Positions 53,326 to 62,339 of a stretch of 64,000 nucleotides of DNA are shown piece after piece; within the stretch, counting starts at the first letter, position 1; every line of letters begins with the position of its first letter. The notes below the pieces were generated by a model, which saw nothing but the letters and a program-made list of their open reading frames with translations, was not told where the DNA came from and did no database searches. This DNA is from Psychroflexus montanilacus. GTDB lineage: Bacteria > Bacteroidota > Bacteroidia > Flavobacteriales > Flavobacteriaceae. The translations under genes and the position numbers were made by a program. The DNA lies in NCBI RefSeq assembly GCF_020164535.1, contig NZ_JAIQZC010000001.1, positions 1,054,001 through 1,118,000 on the forward strand. Direction: 5' to 3'.

Positions 53326-54003
53326 ATGAAAAAAAGACCGCAGCTTTTAGTTTTTGACGTGAATGAAACCCTACTGGATTTACAGCCGTTGAAAAAACGT
53401 ATCAACTCACTCTTAGACTCTCCAAAAGCCTTTGAAGACTGGTTTTCAAAATTGATTCAATTTGCAATGGTAGAAACCTTGACGGGAAACTATACCGATT
53501 TTGGTGACATTGGAACCGCAACTTTGAGGATGACTGCTGAAAAGCATTCAAAACTTATTTCAGAAGAAGACATCAAATCTTCATTGGACATCATCAAAAA
53601 ACTAAAGCCGCATCCAGAGGTTAAAGAAGCTTTGAAAAAGTTAAAGTCAGAAGGGTTTAGACTTGTTGTTTTAACAAATGGTGGACTCAAAACCTTGGAA
53701 GAACAAATGAAGTATTCTGGTCTGGACTCCATATTTGATGCCTTGTATAGTGTAGAATTGGTTGAAAAATTTAAGCCGCATCCAGATACTTATCAGTTTG
53801 TTTTGAAACACGAGCAAACTGAAGCTAAAAATGCAATGCTGATAGCTGCTCATGCCTGGGATATCGCTGGAGCGCAAAACTCAGGATTACAAACAGCATT
53901 TATATCCAGACCTGGAAAATTTTTATACCCAATAAATAAAGAGCCAGATTTTATCTGCAATGATTTTGAGGAGCTTTTTCAGAAACTAACGCATTGGAAT
54001 TAG
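53326..54003 (+). CDS. HAD family hydrolase, haloacid dehalogenase type II
   Basis: 225 aa. Nucleophile Asp11 in LVFDVNETLLD, motif II in VVLTNGGLKTLEEQ, Lys in VELVEKFKPHPDTY and motif III in MLIAAHAWDIAGAQNSGLQT. This is the L-2-haloacid dehalogenase subgroup of the HAD superfamily, though the natural substrate may be another small molecule. It ends just before the converging pseudogene. Confidence 0.92.
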   Translation: MKKRPQLLVFDVNETLLDLQPLKKRINSLLDSPKAFEDWFSKLIQFAMVETLTGNYTDFGDIGTATLRMTAEKHSKLISEEDIKSSLDIIKKLKPHPEVKEALKKLKSEGFRLVVLTNGGLKTLEEQMKYSGLDSIFDALYSVELVEKFKPHPDTYQFVLKHEQTEAKNAMLIAAHAWDIAGAQNSGLQTAFISRPGKFLYPINKEPDFICNDFEELFQKLTHWN

Positions 54004-54731
54004 CGGTATTCAGAATTTTCAAAATTCCATCGCGTCCCAGCATCCCAGTCCTTTCTGGAATTGCCGTAAGCTGGATAACCACCATTAGTTTTTAATATTT
54101 TAGCTAAATGCAAGAGGTTGTAAGTCATAAACCTTGTGTTTCTATTGGTGAAGTTTGAGTTGACGCCCTGAGTTTCATAAAGTTTTTCTCCATTCCACTC
54201 GTTGTCACCATAACTTGGCCCAGGACCAACCTCTCCAATCCAACCTGCATCGGATAGTGGAGGTATGCTATATCCCCTAATGCTGCAAAGCGTATAACAT
54301 TCCCATCGCACAGTATTTTACATCGTCCTCGTTTCCAGTAATCACACAACCTCCAACTTTTCCATAATACACATACTGACCTTTTCATCATGATAGTCAC
54401 TCAGGCGTACAACCGTCGATAACTTTGGTAGCGATAGAAGAACGTTCTCCTAACCAAATAGGAGTTCCTAAAACAAAATATCCGCTTCAATGATTTTCTC
54501 TTACAGCTTTGGCCAGTCATCTATATCTTCACCATGTTCCGACATGTCAGGCTGAACGCCTACTGGCAAATAATGATTTGCCGGCCCTATCACCTCTACT
54601 TCAACTCCTTTTTTTTCATGATTTCGATAGACACATTCATCAAAAGGCGAGTGTGGCTTGTATGTGGAGATTTTTTCAACGTACAATTAACGAAAACTGC
54701 TTTGAGACCTTTAAAAATGTGTTGTTCATGA
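54004..54731 (-). pseudogene. Flavodoxin-like NAD(P)H-dependent oxidoreductase, multiply broken
   Basis: The minus strand carries successive pieces of one flavodoxin-fold protein in different frames: AVFVNCTLKKSPHTSHTRLL, then GVEVEVIGPANHYLPVGVQP and DIDDWPKL, then PIWLGERSSIATKVIDG, then GQYVYYGKVGGCVITGNEDD, then YSIPPLSDAGWIGEVGPGPS through to a C-terminus ending NFENSEYR. At least three frameshifts and several stops separate them, and the start codon is lost. It is the left border of the LysR-DAB block and has been decaying for some time. Confidence 0.9.
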
Positions 54732-54778
54732 TAAAATGATTCAGAGTTTAATAGTTTTTAATTCTTATAAACTTGCAC

Positions 54779-55711
54779 TCAATTTGAATTATAAGCTTTT
54801 ATCCAGTTGAATTCCCTGTCTATAACAGCCTGTTTCTGAAGTTCCAGGTGGTCTAAAAAAGCCTTGGCAACAGGTGTTAAGTTTTTGGATTTCATCCAAA
54901 TCATCTGCCATGATGTTGAGATAGGAAGGTCATCAACCTGGATAATTTGAAGGTCTTTTTCTTTAAGCTCATTTTTAATACCGATAAGTGGCATTATAGA
55001 AATTCCCAGACCTGCCATAACTGCTTGCTTCACTGCTTCATTGGAAGTTAACTCAATTTTCTTCCTGATTTGAAACCCGCTTTTGGAAATAAAATTCTCC
55101 ATGGCGATGCGAGTCGCAGAACCATCCTCTCTGTAAATAAGAGGGAATTTTGAAAGTAACTGCTCCTTATCTAACATATCCTCTTTGGACAAATGCTTTC
55201 CTCCGACCAAAAAAAGATCGTTTTTAACCAGTTCAACTGAGTTGACTTTGAGTTTTTTGGGCAAAACAGATATAAGAGCAAAATCAACTTCATTTTTTTC
55301 TAAACTCCTTATCACTTTAGCTTTGTTGGTAACATCCATTACCAAATCAACTCCACTATGCTGGCTAATAAAATCTGACAAAAAATAAGGCATCACGTAT
55401 TTACCTGTAGAGGCGATAGAAATTTTAATTCTTCCGGACAACTTACCTTCAAAAGCGCTGGTTTTGTAATTGATAGCATCTACTTCTTCCAGAATTTTTT
55501 TTGCTGCTAAGGCAATTTCTTTACCAAAATCAGTAACGTAGAGCTGTCTGCCAACAACTTCTGTGAGTGGAATTGAAAATTGATCCTGAAAGTTTTTAAG
55601 TTGAATAGATACTGCAGGTTGAGTGAGGTGAAGCTTCTCTGCAGTTCTTGTGATGCTTTTGCTATTGGCTATTTCAGAAAAAATGAGCAACTGATGTAAG
55701 GTATAATTCAT
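54779..55711 (-). CDS. LysR family regulator, probable regulator of the DAB operon
   Basis: 310 aa. N-terminal winged helix-turn-helix (LLIFSEIANSKSITRTAEKL, HLTQPAVSIQLKNFQ) and a LysR substrate-binding domain (about 90-300). It is divergent from the three-gene DAB operon with 93 bases between starts. LysR regulators next to carbon-uptake operons (CbbR/CcmR-like) commonly control them, so this role is inferred. Confidence 0.9.
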   Translation of the reverse strand: MNYTLHQLLIFSEIANSKSITRTAEKLHLTQPAVSIQLKNFQDQFSIPLTEVVGRQLYVTDFGKEIALAAKKILEEVDAINYKTSAFEGKLSGRIKISIASTGKYVMPYFLSDFISQHSGVDLVMDVTNKAKVIRSLEKNEVDFALISVLPKKLKVNSVELVKNDLFLVGGKHLSKEDMLDKEQLLSKFPLIYREDGSATRIAMENFISKSGFQIRKKIELTSNEAVKQAVMAGLGISIMPLIGIKNELKEKDLQIIQVDDLPISTSWQMIWMKSKNLTPVAKAFLDHLELQKQAVIDREFNWIKAYNSN

Positions 55712-55727
55712 AACATATTTTTATGTT

Positions 55728-55744
55728 TTATATAAAATATATAA
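55728..55744. promoter_or_regulatory. Candidate LysR binding palindrome
   Basis: TTATATA-AAA-TATATAA, a perfect 17-bp dyad with T-N11-A geometry in the LysR-DAB divergent region. The region is AT-rich, so chance is possible. Confidence 0.35.
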
Positions 55745-55804
55745 ATAAAGATTAATGAATCTAAAATATAATATTTGCATCATAAATCAAAATAAACTTC
55801 AATC

Positions 55805-56107
55805 ATGGAAACCAAGCAAGCTTTACAAATTGACAAAAAAGAGATAAAACTTATTGATGGTGAGTTTACCCCAACCCAGGCCTCAGACATATTGAATGCG
55901 ATGATTGACCAGAAAATCAATTTTCACAAAATTGAAAACCTTCAACACTGGGAGAAAAATCATGATAACGATCCAAAACCTTTTATAGATCGTATTCAGC
56001 AACTGGAAGATGAAAAAAAAGCTTTAGATACTTATATAACTCAAATCAAAAAAAGTGGCAAAAACGTAAGAATTGATGGACTCCTTAGCTTAAGTCCAAT
56101 CGATTAA
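55805..56107 (+). CDS. 100-aa protein of unknown function, first gene of the DAB operon
   Basis: Soluble, charged and mostly helical, with no signal peptide or membrane segment. It contains IKLIDGEFTPTQASDILNAM, INFHKIENLQHWEKNHDNDP and a helix IDRIQQLEDEKKALDTYITQ. I do not recognise the family. It lies 46 nt upstream of dabB in the same direction, between the LysR gene and the transporter genes, so it may be an accessory or regulatory subunit of the carbon-uptake complex. Confidence 0.8.
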   Translation: METKQALQIDKKEIKLIDGEFTPTQASDILNAMIDQKINFHKIENLQHWEKNHDNDPKPFIDRIQQLEDEKKALDTYITQIKKSGKNVRIDGLLSLSPID

Positions 56108-56153
56108 TTCCTAAAGTACTTCAAGAATTTATTTAAAAAAGTAAGCCCAAACT

Positions 56154-57632
56154 ATGGAACATGAAACCTTTTTAATCGAAAGCGATTCGCAAGATAAACT
56201 AAGGTCTTATCAACAATCCTCTATTCCATTCCTTTCTAAAATCTCTCCAGGCATCTATTGGTCTTTACTCCTATTGAGCATTGGCCTTATCGCATACTAT
56301 CAAATTTTTGCGCCCGACTGGAATTACTCAGATGTATTGAGAATCAACAGTTTTACGCTGTTGATTTGGATTACTGTTTTGTTTTTTAGTTCAATCGTGA
56401 GCAGTTATTCTAAAAATTACCTGAGGGGGTTCAAATTTCAGAACCGATTTACAATTTTGAGTTTTGGATTCACCTTATCGGTTATGCTTTTTGTGATGGC
56501 AAATCATGTGCTGCTTTTAATAAGCTCCTGGCTTGCCATGGGGATTTTTATGGCGAAGTTGATTGGGGTAAATAAAACCTGGGGAGAAGCAAAAGAAGCT
56601 GAGAAGTTTACTTTAAAATATTTTCTTGCAGGCTCATTTTTTCTTTCCGTTGGAGTTTTGATTTTAAGTTATTCTACCAATAATTTTAGCTTGACCTTTC
56701 TAATGGAATTATCAGAAGTAGACTCATCTTCACTGTTCTTTATTTCTTCAGTACTCATCATTATTGCAGCCATCATTCAATCTGCAATCTTTCCATTTCA
56801 CAAGTGGTTGTTGTCCGCAATGACCTCGCCTACTCCCGCATCAGCATTGATGCATGCTGGCTTCGTTAATGGGTCTGGGATTTTGCTTACTCTTTTCGCA
56901 CCACTTCTTATCGTTTCTAATTCGCTTTGGATTTTGTTCATAATTGGGGGTGTTACTGCTATACTAGCCCAATTCATGAAATTGATTCAAGTTAACGTAA
57001 AACATAAACTGGCGTGCTCTACGATAGCACAAATGGGATTCATGATCATGCAGTGTGGTCTTGGTTTTTTTAATGCTGCTGTAGCACATTTGATATTACA
57101 CGGATTTTATAAAGCCTATTTGTTTTTATCCTCTGGCGAACATATTGCTCAAACCTTTCCCCGGGAGACCCCTAGAATAAGAATCACTTTTCCTCAAGCT
57201 ATAGTTGTAGTTGTATTTGGAATTCTGGGAGCACTCTTATTTTCACTACTTACTGGCAAAACCAATCTTACAGATAGCAGTGTTTTCTTAACGCTTATTG
57301 TGGCAATCACGGTTGGTCAAGCCACCTATAATATCGTGAAAGAAAACAGCCTCACATACCTTCAAAAATTTGCAGTTTCAGGTGGAATTTTTATAGCCGG
57401 CATTAGTGTTTATGCTTTGGTTTTCAATGGCATAACCCGTTTGATGTCTGAAATGCCAATGATACAACAGCCGCAAATACTCAATCCGTTAGAAATCATT
57501 TTTGGAGTAATATTCCTGATTGGATTTTTCATCATGAAACTAGGAGTACATACCAGGTTACCGTGGCTCTATGTTAGACTTTTAAACTTATCTCAGCCTT
57601 ACAGGAAAACAATCCATTATTACAAAAAATAA
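56154..57632 (+). CDS. dabB: DabB, cation-translocating membrane subunit of the DAB complex
   Basis: 492 aa with about 14 membrane segments, homologous to NuoL/MrpA-type subunits. The proton-conducting core is visible in FPFHKWLLSAMTSPTPASAL and MHAGFVNGSGILLTLFAPLL, and later LACSTIAQMGFMIMQCGLGF and AHLILHGFYKAYLFLSSGEH. Paired with a DUF2309 gene 4 nt downstream, this is DabB, which couples an ion gradient to CO2 hydration by DabA. No other complex I gene is nearby, which supports DabB over a respiratory role. Confidence 0.93.
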   Translation: MEHETFLIESDSQDKLRSYQQSSIPFLSKISPGIYWSLLLLSIGLIAYYQIFAPDWNYSDVLRINSFTLLIWITVLFFSSIVSSYSKNYLRGFKFQNRFTILSFGFTLSVMLFVMANHVLLLISSWLAMGIFMAKLIGVNKTWGEAKEAEKFTLKYFLAGSFFLSVGVLILSYSTNNFSLTFLMELSEVDSSSLFFISSVLIIIAAIIQSAIFPFHKWLLSAMTSPTPASALMHAGFVNGSGILLTLFAPLLIVSNSLWILFIIGGVTAILAQFMKLIQVNVKHKLACSTIAQMGFMIMQCGLGFFNAAVAHLILHGFYKAYLFLSSGEHIAQTFPRETPRIRITFPQAIVVVVFGILGALLFSLLTGKTNLTDSSVFLTLIVAITVGQATYNIVKENSLTYLQKFAVSGGIFIAGISVYALVFNGITRLMSEMPMIQQPQILNPLEIIFGVIFLIGFFIMKLGVHTRLPWLYVRLLNLSQPYRKTIHYYKK

Positions 57633-57636
57633 GCTC

Positions 57637-59997
57637 ATGACAAAAGGAACTATACTACAACAAATTGATTTAGCTTCTGCTGTAATTGGCAAAACATGGC
57701 CACTGTATGGGTTTGTGACTTCCAATCCTCTGACAGGTTACGAAAACAGACCTTTCAAAATAGCCATCAAAGATGCTGGAGAACTTATTGGAGGGGACCT
57801 TCTACCAAGTGCAGCATCGCTAAAATCTGCTTTGGAACTGGGAGAAATTGATGAACAGGAACTAGAACGCGTCTTCATTGAGAATAATTTACAACTCTCT
57901 CCTGAGGAAAGTCTGAAAGCAATTGAGTCTCAAAACAAATCCAAAATTAAAAATTCGAGTCATAAACTGGATAGTCTGGTAATCAAATGGCTCATGGCTT
58001 ATATGGATGAAGGTCTTGCGGATTGGAAAATGCCAAACAAGGAGAAAGGATTTTATTGTGCATGGAAATCTTTAGTACGTTACGATAAAGAGATCAAACT
58101 CGATCCCTCTTTTTCTCTGCCAGATGACAGTTGCGAAGCTTTAAGACAACTACTCAAATACTATTCAAAAGAAGATCAGCTCAGAGTTTTTGAACGTCAC
58201 CTTTCCGCTTTACCAGGCTGGACGGGTTACATTAAATATAGAGCGGAAACCAATTCAGACTGGCAAAGAAAATTCAGTATTACTTTGCAAGACTACTTAG
58301 CAGTTCGCTTGTTGATTGCTCGAAGTTTAAACTTCGAATTTCTTTCTTCAAAAGAAACCCCAGGTCATGAAAATAAAGCGAAAAATTATCAGTATTTGTG
58401 GCTGAAAGCCTGGGAGCTGACCTGGCAAAAAAGGTTTATAAAAGACATAAAAACTTCGCTTGACATCTCTGCAAAAACAAGTAAAGCAGAGGCCAGTAAA
58501 AATATTGAAGATGCGCAACTGGTGTTCTGTATTGACACACGTTCTGAGCTAATTAGAAGGCATATTGAATCCACAGGTCATTATGAAACCTTTGGATATG
58601 CAGGTTTCTTTGGAATTGCGATGGACTATCAAAACTTGGAGGATGGACTTATCAAGAAATCCTGTCCGCCTATCCTGGACTCAGCTTATAAAGTAACAGA
58701 AGAACCAAAAGAAGATCATAGCCCGCAAGTCAGAAATTATCTCAAAAAACAGGAGCAAACTAAGTTTACTCATTATTTTCTAAGACGAATGAAAAATATG
58801 CTCCCTTCTGCCTTTGGGTTTGTGGAAGGCTCGGGCGTATTTTATGGACTGACTTTATTTTTCAGAACTTTAATTCCTGGACGTCTTTATAATCCTGAAA
58901 AAAAAGAAAAAGATTCTTTTGAAAGTAGCTGTGAGCCAAAGTTGAATTCGCAAAAAAAAGAACTTAAGTCTTTAGATATCAGCCTGGAAGAAAAAACTGC
59001 CATTGTAAAGTCTGCGTTTGACTTAATGGGGTGGAAAACTTTTTCACCACTTGTTCTTTTCGTAGGACACGGTAGTCACACGGCCAATAATCCTTTTGGC
59101 TCAAGTTTAGATTGTGGTGCCTGTGCAGCAAGTCCAGGTCGACATAATGCAAGAATGCTGGCCAAACTCGCCAATCAATCCGAAGTGAGGGAAGCTCTAA
59201 AAAACTTTAATATTCAAATCCCTGACTCTACTTTTTTCCTTGGGGCAGAACATAACACTACCACTGATGAAATTGTAATTTTTGATTCTGAATTACCAAC
59301 CTCTCACAAAGAAAAATTAGATGCGCTAAAGCAGAATCTGATAAAAGCTCAGGTTTCTGCCACTTCAGAACGATTGGGTGTTTCCAAACACAGTATAAGT
59401 GCCGCTCACGTCAAAACCAACGACTGGTCTGAAACCAGACCCGAGTGGGGACTTGCGAAAAATGCTGGCTTTGTTATAGGACCCAGAAAATTAACCCAAA
59501 AAATGAATCTTGATGGAAACTGCTTTCTACATTCTTACGATTGGGAGATGGACTTAGAAGGAAAAGCTCTGGAAGGGATCATGCAGGGACCTATGGTCGT
59601 AACTCAATGGATCAACAATCATTATTACTTCTCAACTGTAGATAACGAGACTTACGGTGGCGGTTCAAAGATATCACACAATGTAACTGGAAAGTTCGGC
59701 GTAATGCAGGGTAACGGAGGAGATTTAAAAATGGGTTTACCCCTACAGTCTGTGAATGAAACAGATGAAAAATTTTACCATAAACCTTTGAGACTTTCAG
59801 TTTTTATCAATGCACCGAAGGAAAGAGTCACAACCATTCTTCAACAAAATAATAATCTCAAATCATTGCTTGATAATGAATGGATTTATCTATTTGTGAT
59901 TGACCCGACAAAAGAAAATAAAATCTCCAAATACAAGCATAATCTAGAGTGGCAGGCCTCGGAAACGTTTATTCCAACCAAACTTGAAAGAGTTTAA
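57637..59997 (+). CDS. dabA: DabA (DUF2309), zinc-dependent inorganic-carbon-capturing subunit
   Basis: 786 aa, soluble or peripheral membrane protein. The beta-carbonic-anhydrase-like zinc site is readable: C298 and D300 in VFCIDTRSELIRRH, H478 in LFVGHGSHTANNPFG, C493 in LDCGACAASPGRHNAR. The His-Cys spacing of 15 matches characterised DabA. With DabB it takes up CO2 and releases bicarbonate in the cytoplasm. It ends the operon before a strong bidirectional terminator. No carboxylase or carbonic anhydrase gene lies in the window. Confidence 0.95.
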   Translation: MTKGTILQQIDLASAVIGKTWPLYGFVTSNPLTGYENRPFKIAIKDAGELIGGDLLPSAASLKSALELGEIDEQELERVFIENNLQLSPEESLKAIESQNKSKIKNSSHKLDSLVIKWLMAYMDEGLADWKMPNKEKGFYCAWKSLVRYDKEIKLDPSFSLPDDSCEALRQLLKYYSKEDQLRVFERHLSALPGWTGYIKYRAETNSDWQRKFSITLQDYLAVRLLIARSLNFEFLSSKETPGHENKAKNYQYLWLKAWELTWQKRFIKDIKTSLDISAKTSKAEASKNIEDAQLVFCIDTRSELIRRHIESTGHYETFGYAGFFGIAMDYQNLEDGLIKKSCPPILDSAYKVTEEPKEDHSPQVRNYLKKQEQTKFTHYFLRRMKNMLPSAFGFVEGSGVFYGLTLFFRTLIPGRLYNPEKKEKDSFESSCEPKLNSQKKELKSLDISLEEKTAIVKSAFDLMGWKTFSPLVLFVGHGSHTANNPFGSSLDCGACAASPGRHNARMLAKLANQSEVREALKNFNIQIPDSTFFLGAEHNTTTDEIVIFDSELPTSHKEKLDALKQNLIKAQVSATSERLGVSKHSISAAHVKTNDWSETRPEWGLAKNAGFVIGPRKLTQKMNLDGNCFLHSYDWEMDLEGKALEGIMQGPMVVTQWINNHYYFSTVDNETYGGGSKISHNVTGKFGVMQGNGGDLKMGLPLQSVNETDEKFYHKPLRLSVFINAPKERVTTILQQNNNLKSLLDNEWIYLFVIDPTKENKISKYKHNLEWQASETFIPTKLERV

Positions 59998-60025
59998 AAT
60001 AAATAAAACCCATAGAGAATTTCTA

Positions 60026-60055
60026 AATTAAGGCTTCAGTATTGAAGCCTTAATT
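60026..60055. terminator. Bidirectional terminator after dabA
   Basis: A 13-bp perfect stem AATTAAGGCTTCA / TGAAGCCTTAATT with a 4-base loop and A/T on both sides. It also follows the stop of the decayed nuclease gene on the other strand. Confidence 0.85.
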
Positions 60056-60330
60056 ATTTGATATCAATTTTGACTCCTTCTGGTTCGAGTACAAATTTGA
60101 CATAAAGCGGAAAGTGATCAGATCCAATTTCAGGAAGTCGCTGCAGGTCAATAAGGCTAAATTCCTGAGTTACAAAATAGTGATCTAAGGGCCAGCGCAA
60201 GAAAGAAGACTTGGAGTCAAACGTATTATATGGTCCTCGACCTAGTCTTACATTTTTTAAACCTCCGCTTTCTCCAAAAACTTTAGAAGTGTTGGACCAC
60301 GAAACATCATTAAAATCGAGTTCCTAAATA
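60054..60330 (-). pseudogene. Endonuclease/exonuclease/phosphatase family C-terminal remnant
   Basis: The minus strand reads LDFNDVSWSNTSKVFGESGG, then LKNVRLGRGPYNTFDSKSSF, LRWPLDHYFVTQEFSLIDLQ and RLPEIGSDHFPLYVKFVLEP. These are the catalytic motifs of the EEP fold (N/D of DFNDVSW, and SDHFP). Everything before DFND is missing and the upstream frame is closed, so only the last third of the gene is left. It is the right border of the LysR-DAB block. Confidence 0.88.
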
Positions 60331-60493
60331 CTACTCGTATAAAGGTAGAATTTATCACTAGTCAATTTCATTTTAAATATTGACATTAAATACGCTAAAG
60401 GTAGATATTAATCAATTCTTAATACTTTTAACAATACATTTTAGTAGCCGCGCCCTTTCGTTTTGTACTTTTTCAAAATATATCTTTTATAAA

Positions 60494-61558
60494 ATGACAA
60501 GAGGCCAAAAAATACTTTTATATAGCTCTGCAGGAATAATAGGCCTATACTTTTTATTCTTAGGCTTAATAGAAGCGAAGGGACTTCTGGCTCCATTGCT
60601 AACTGCGGTCGTTTTATCCTTAGTGACTTTACCCCTTTCCAACAGACTAGAAAGAAAGATGAATAGGAGCATTTCATCATTGATAAGTGTTTTTGTCCTT
60701 TTTCTGGTATCCTTAGGCTTCCTAACCCTGATTTCTTTTCAAATCCAAAATTTCGTTGATAGCTGGCCAAAAATCGAAGAAGCCATGGAGCCTAAAGTAG
60801 AGCAAGTGAAGGCTTTTGTTCTTGAGTATACTCTTTTTAGTGAAGAGGACTTAAGTACAACAGATGAGGAAAGTAAAAAAATGATTGAAGGAAATGTAGA
60901 AGATGCAGGAAAACAAGTCTTTACCATTTTCACTGGTATATTATTTTTCCTGGGAAATTTTTTACTTACTATAATTTATACCTTCTTTTTATTGAATTAC
61001 AGAACACATTTCAAAAAATTCATTTTGAAATTATTCTCAGTCACTAAAAGTAGTGAAGTCAATAAAGTAATTCACAAGGTAGGAAACGTTGCTCAACAGT
61101 ATTTGTTTGGCAAGCTGATTCTTATTCTAATTCTTGCCGTTTTATATTCTGTTGGATTTGGAATTTCCGGAGTAGATAATTTTATTTTAGTAAGCATGAT
61201 AGCGGCATTACTTACCCTTGTCCCCATCTTAGGAAATGCCATAGGTGTCACCATTGCTATTGTATTCGGTTATCTTACAACAGGTGATATCAATGTGTTG
61301 ATAGGAATTATCATCACCTACAGTGCTGCTCAATTTGTAGAAAGCTATGTACTTGAGCCTTTTATCATTGGAGATAAACTGGATTTACATCCTTTCATAA
61401 TTATCCTGTCTATTATAATAGGTGGCTCTGTATGGGGAATTACGGGTATGATTTTAGCCATTCCTATTACAGGAATTTTAGGACTTATTTTTCTTCAAAT
61501 CAGAATTCTTCACCCTCTCGGTTATTTGTTTAGTAAAGATGATGACGGAGTTGATTAA
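60494..61558 (+). CDS. AI-2E family transporter
   Basis: 354 aa from the ATG at 60494 (MTRGQKILLYSS); the frame extends 38 codons upstream, but that part is not family-like. About seven to eight membrane segments and the family core (GVDNFILVSMIAALLTLVPI, GNAIGVTIAIVFGYL, VLEPFIIGDKLDLHPFIIIL). Despite the name, members mostly act as ion or small-molecule exporters. Single gene. Confidence 0.92.
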   Translation: MTRGQKILLYSSAGIIGLYFLFLGLIEAKGLLAPLLTAVVLSLVTLPLSNRLERKMNRSISSLISVFVLFLVSLGFLTLISFQIQNFVDSWPKIEEAMEPKVEQVKAFVLEYTLFSEEDLSTTDEESKKMIEGNVEDAGKQVFTIFTGILFFLGNFLLTIIYTFFLLNYRTHFKKFILKLFSVTKSSEVNKVIHKVGNVAQQYLFGKLILILILAVLYSVGFGISGVDNFILVSMIAALLTLVPILGNAIGVTIAIVFGYLTTGDINVLIGIIITYSAAQFVESYVLEPFIIGDKLDLHPFIIILSIIIGGSVWGITGMILAIPITGILGLIFLQIRILHPLGYLFSKDDDGVD

Positions 61559-61700
61559 AGCCTGAAAAGGTTTATTAAATAATTCAGTTGAGCTTATCTA
61601 TTTAGAGTAGCTTTACTGAATATCAACAATTTACCAAAAAACTCTGATACCACATGAGAAAGGTTTGTTTTATGTATAAATCATTTGAAATTAAAGCTCT

Positions 61701-62219
61701 ATGAATTTTATCCTAAGACTTTTTTTAACCTTTGGTTCGGTGTCCTTTTTTTTAGTTGTTTTTCTAATTCAGAATGACATCAACCCGTTACAAAAACAAC
61801 TAGGAATTTTTTCATGGATTATTCATGTGATTTACGCTTTAATTCCTTTTGTAACCATTTTGATTGCTTTAGCCTTATGCAAGTGTTTAGAAAAATCAAC
61901 CATAACGAAAGTAATTTCGATTGATCCTTCCAACAATGACTTTTTAGACAATTATTTCGCCTTCTTTTTTGTAGCACTGAGTGTAAAAGGCTTAACTACA
62001 TTTTGGGTAATATTTGGAATTACTATCATTTTCACATATGTCTCCAGAGTTTCTTACTTTAATCCTGTTTTTCTGGTCTTTGGGTATAGGTTCTACTACA
62101 TAGAATCAGATGAAAAAGTAAAGATCATGCTCATTAGTAGAAAGAAAATATTGAGTCCTAAAACCTATGGAACTATTTCTGTAAGACGAATTAACGATTA
62201 TACATTTATTGATATATAA
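61701..62219 (+). CDS. Four-helix membrane protein of unknown function
   Basis: 172 aa with about four membrane segments (near 5-25, 38-62, 85-105 and 108-125), followed by a soluble C-terminus with YFNPVFLVFGYRFYYIESDE and IMLISRKKI. This layout, membrane helices followed by an NP-x-F-GY-x-FY motif and a basic end, recalls KwaA of the Kiwa anti-phage system, but I am not sure of the match. No KwaB-like (DUF4868) gene is adjacent, and the next gene is on the other strand. Confidence 0.6.
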   Translation: MNFILRLFLTFGSVSFFLVVFLIQNDINPLQKQLGIFSWIIHVIYALIPFVTILIALALCKCLEKSTITKVISIDPSNNDFLDNYFAFFFVALSVKGLTTFWVIFGITIIFTYVSRVSYFNPVFLVFGYRFYYIESDEKVKIMLISRKKILSPKTYGTISVRRINDYTFIDI

Positions 62220-62339
62220 TAATCCCATCCTTTTAGAAGATTTTGCTCGTCTTAGCTTTATGCTCTACAATACATTGCTTTAAACTGGTAGTTAACTTGA
62301 TGATTCTGCTGGGAGGGATAATTTCTGAAGGTGTCGATT

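Noticed and set aside
54501-54739. Frames on both strands within the oxidoreductase remnant
   Set aside because: They are fragments or antisense readings of one broken gene; the frameshifted minus-strand pieces join into a single flavodoxin-like protein.
56154-57632. NADH dehydrogenase subunit NuoL
   Set aside because: No other complex I genes are adjacent and a DUF2309 gene follows directly, so DabB is the better call.
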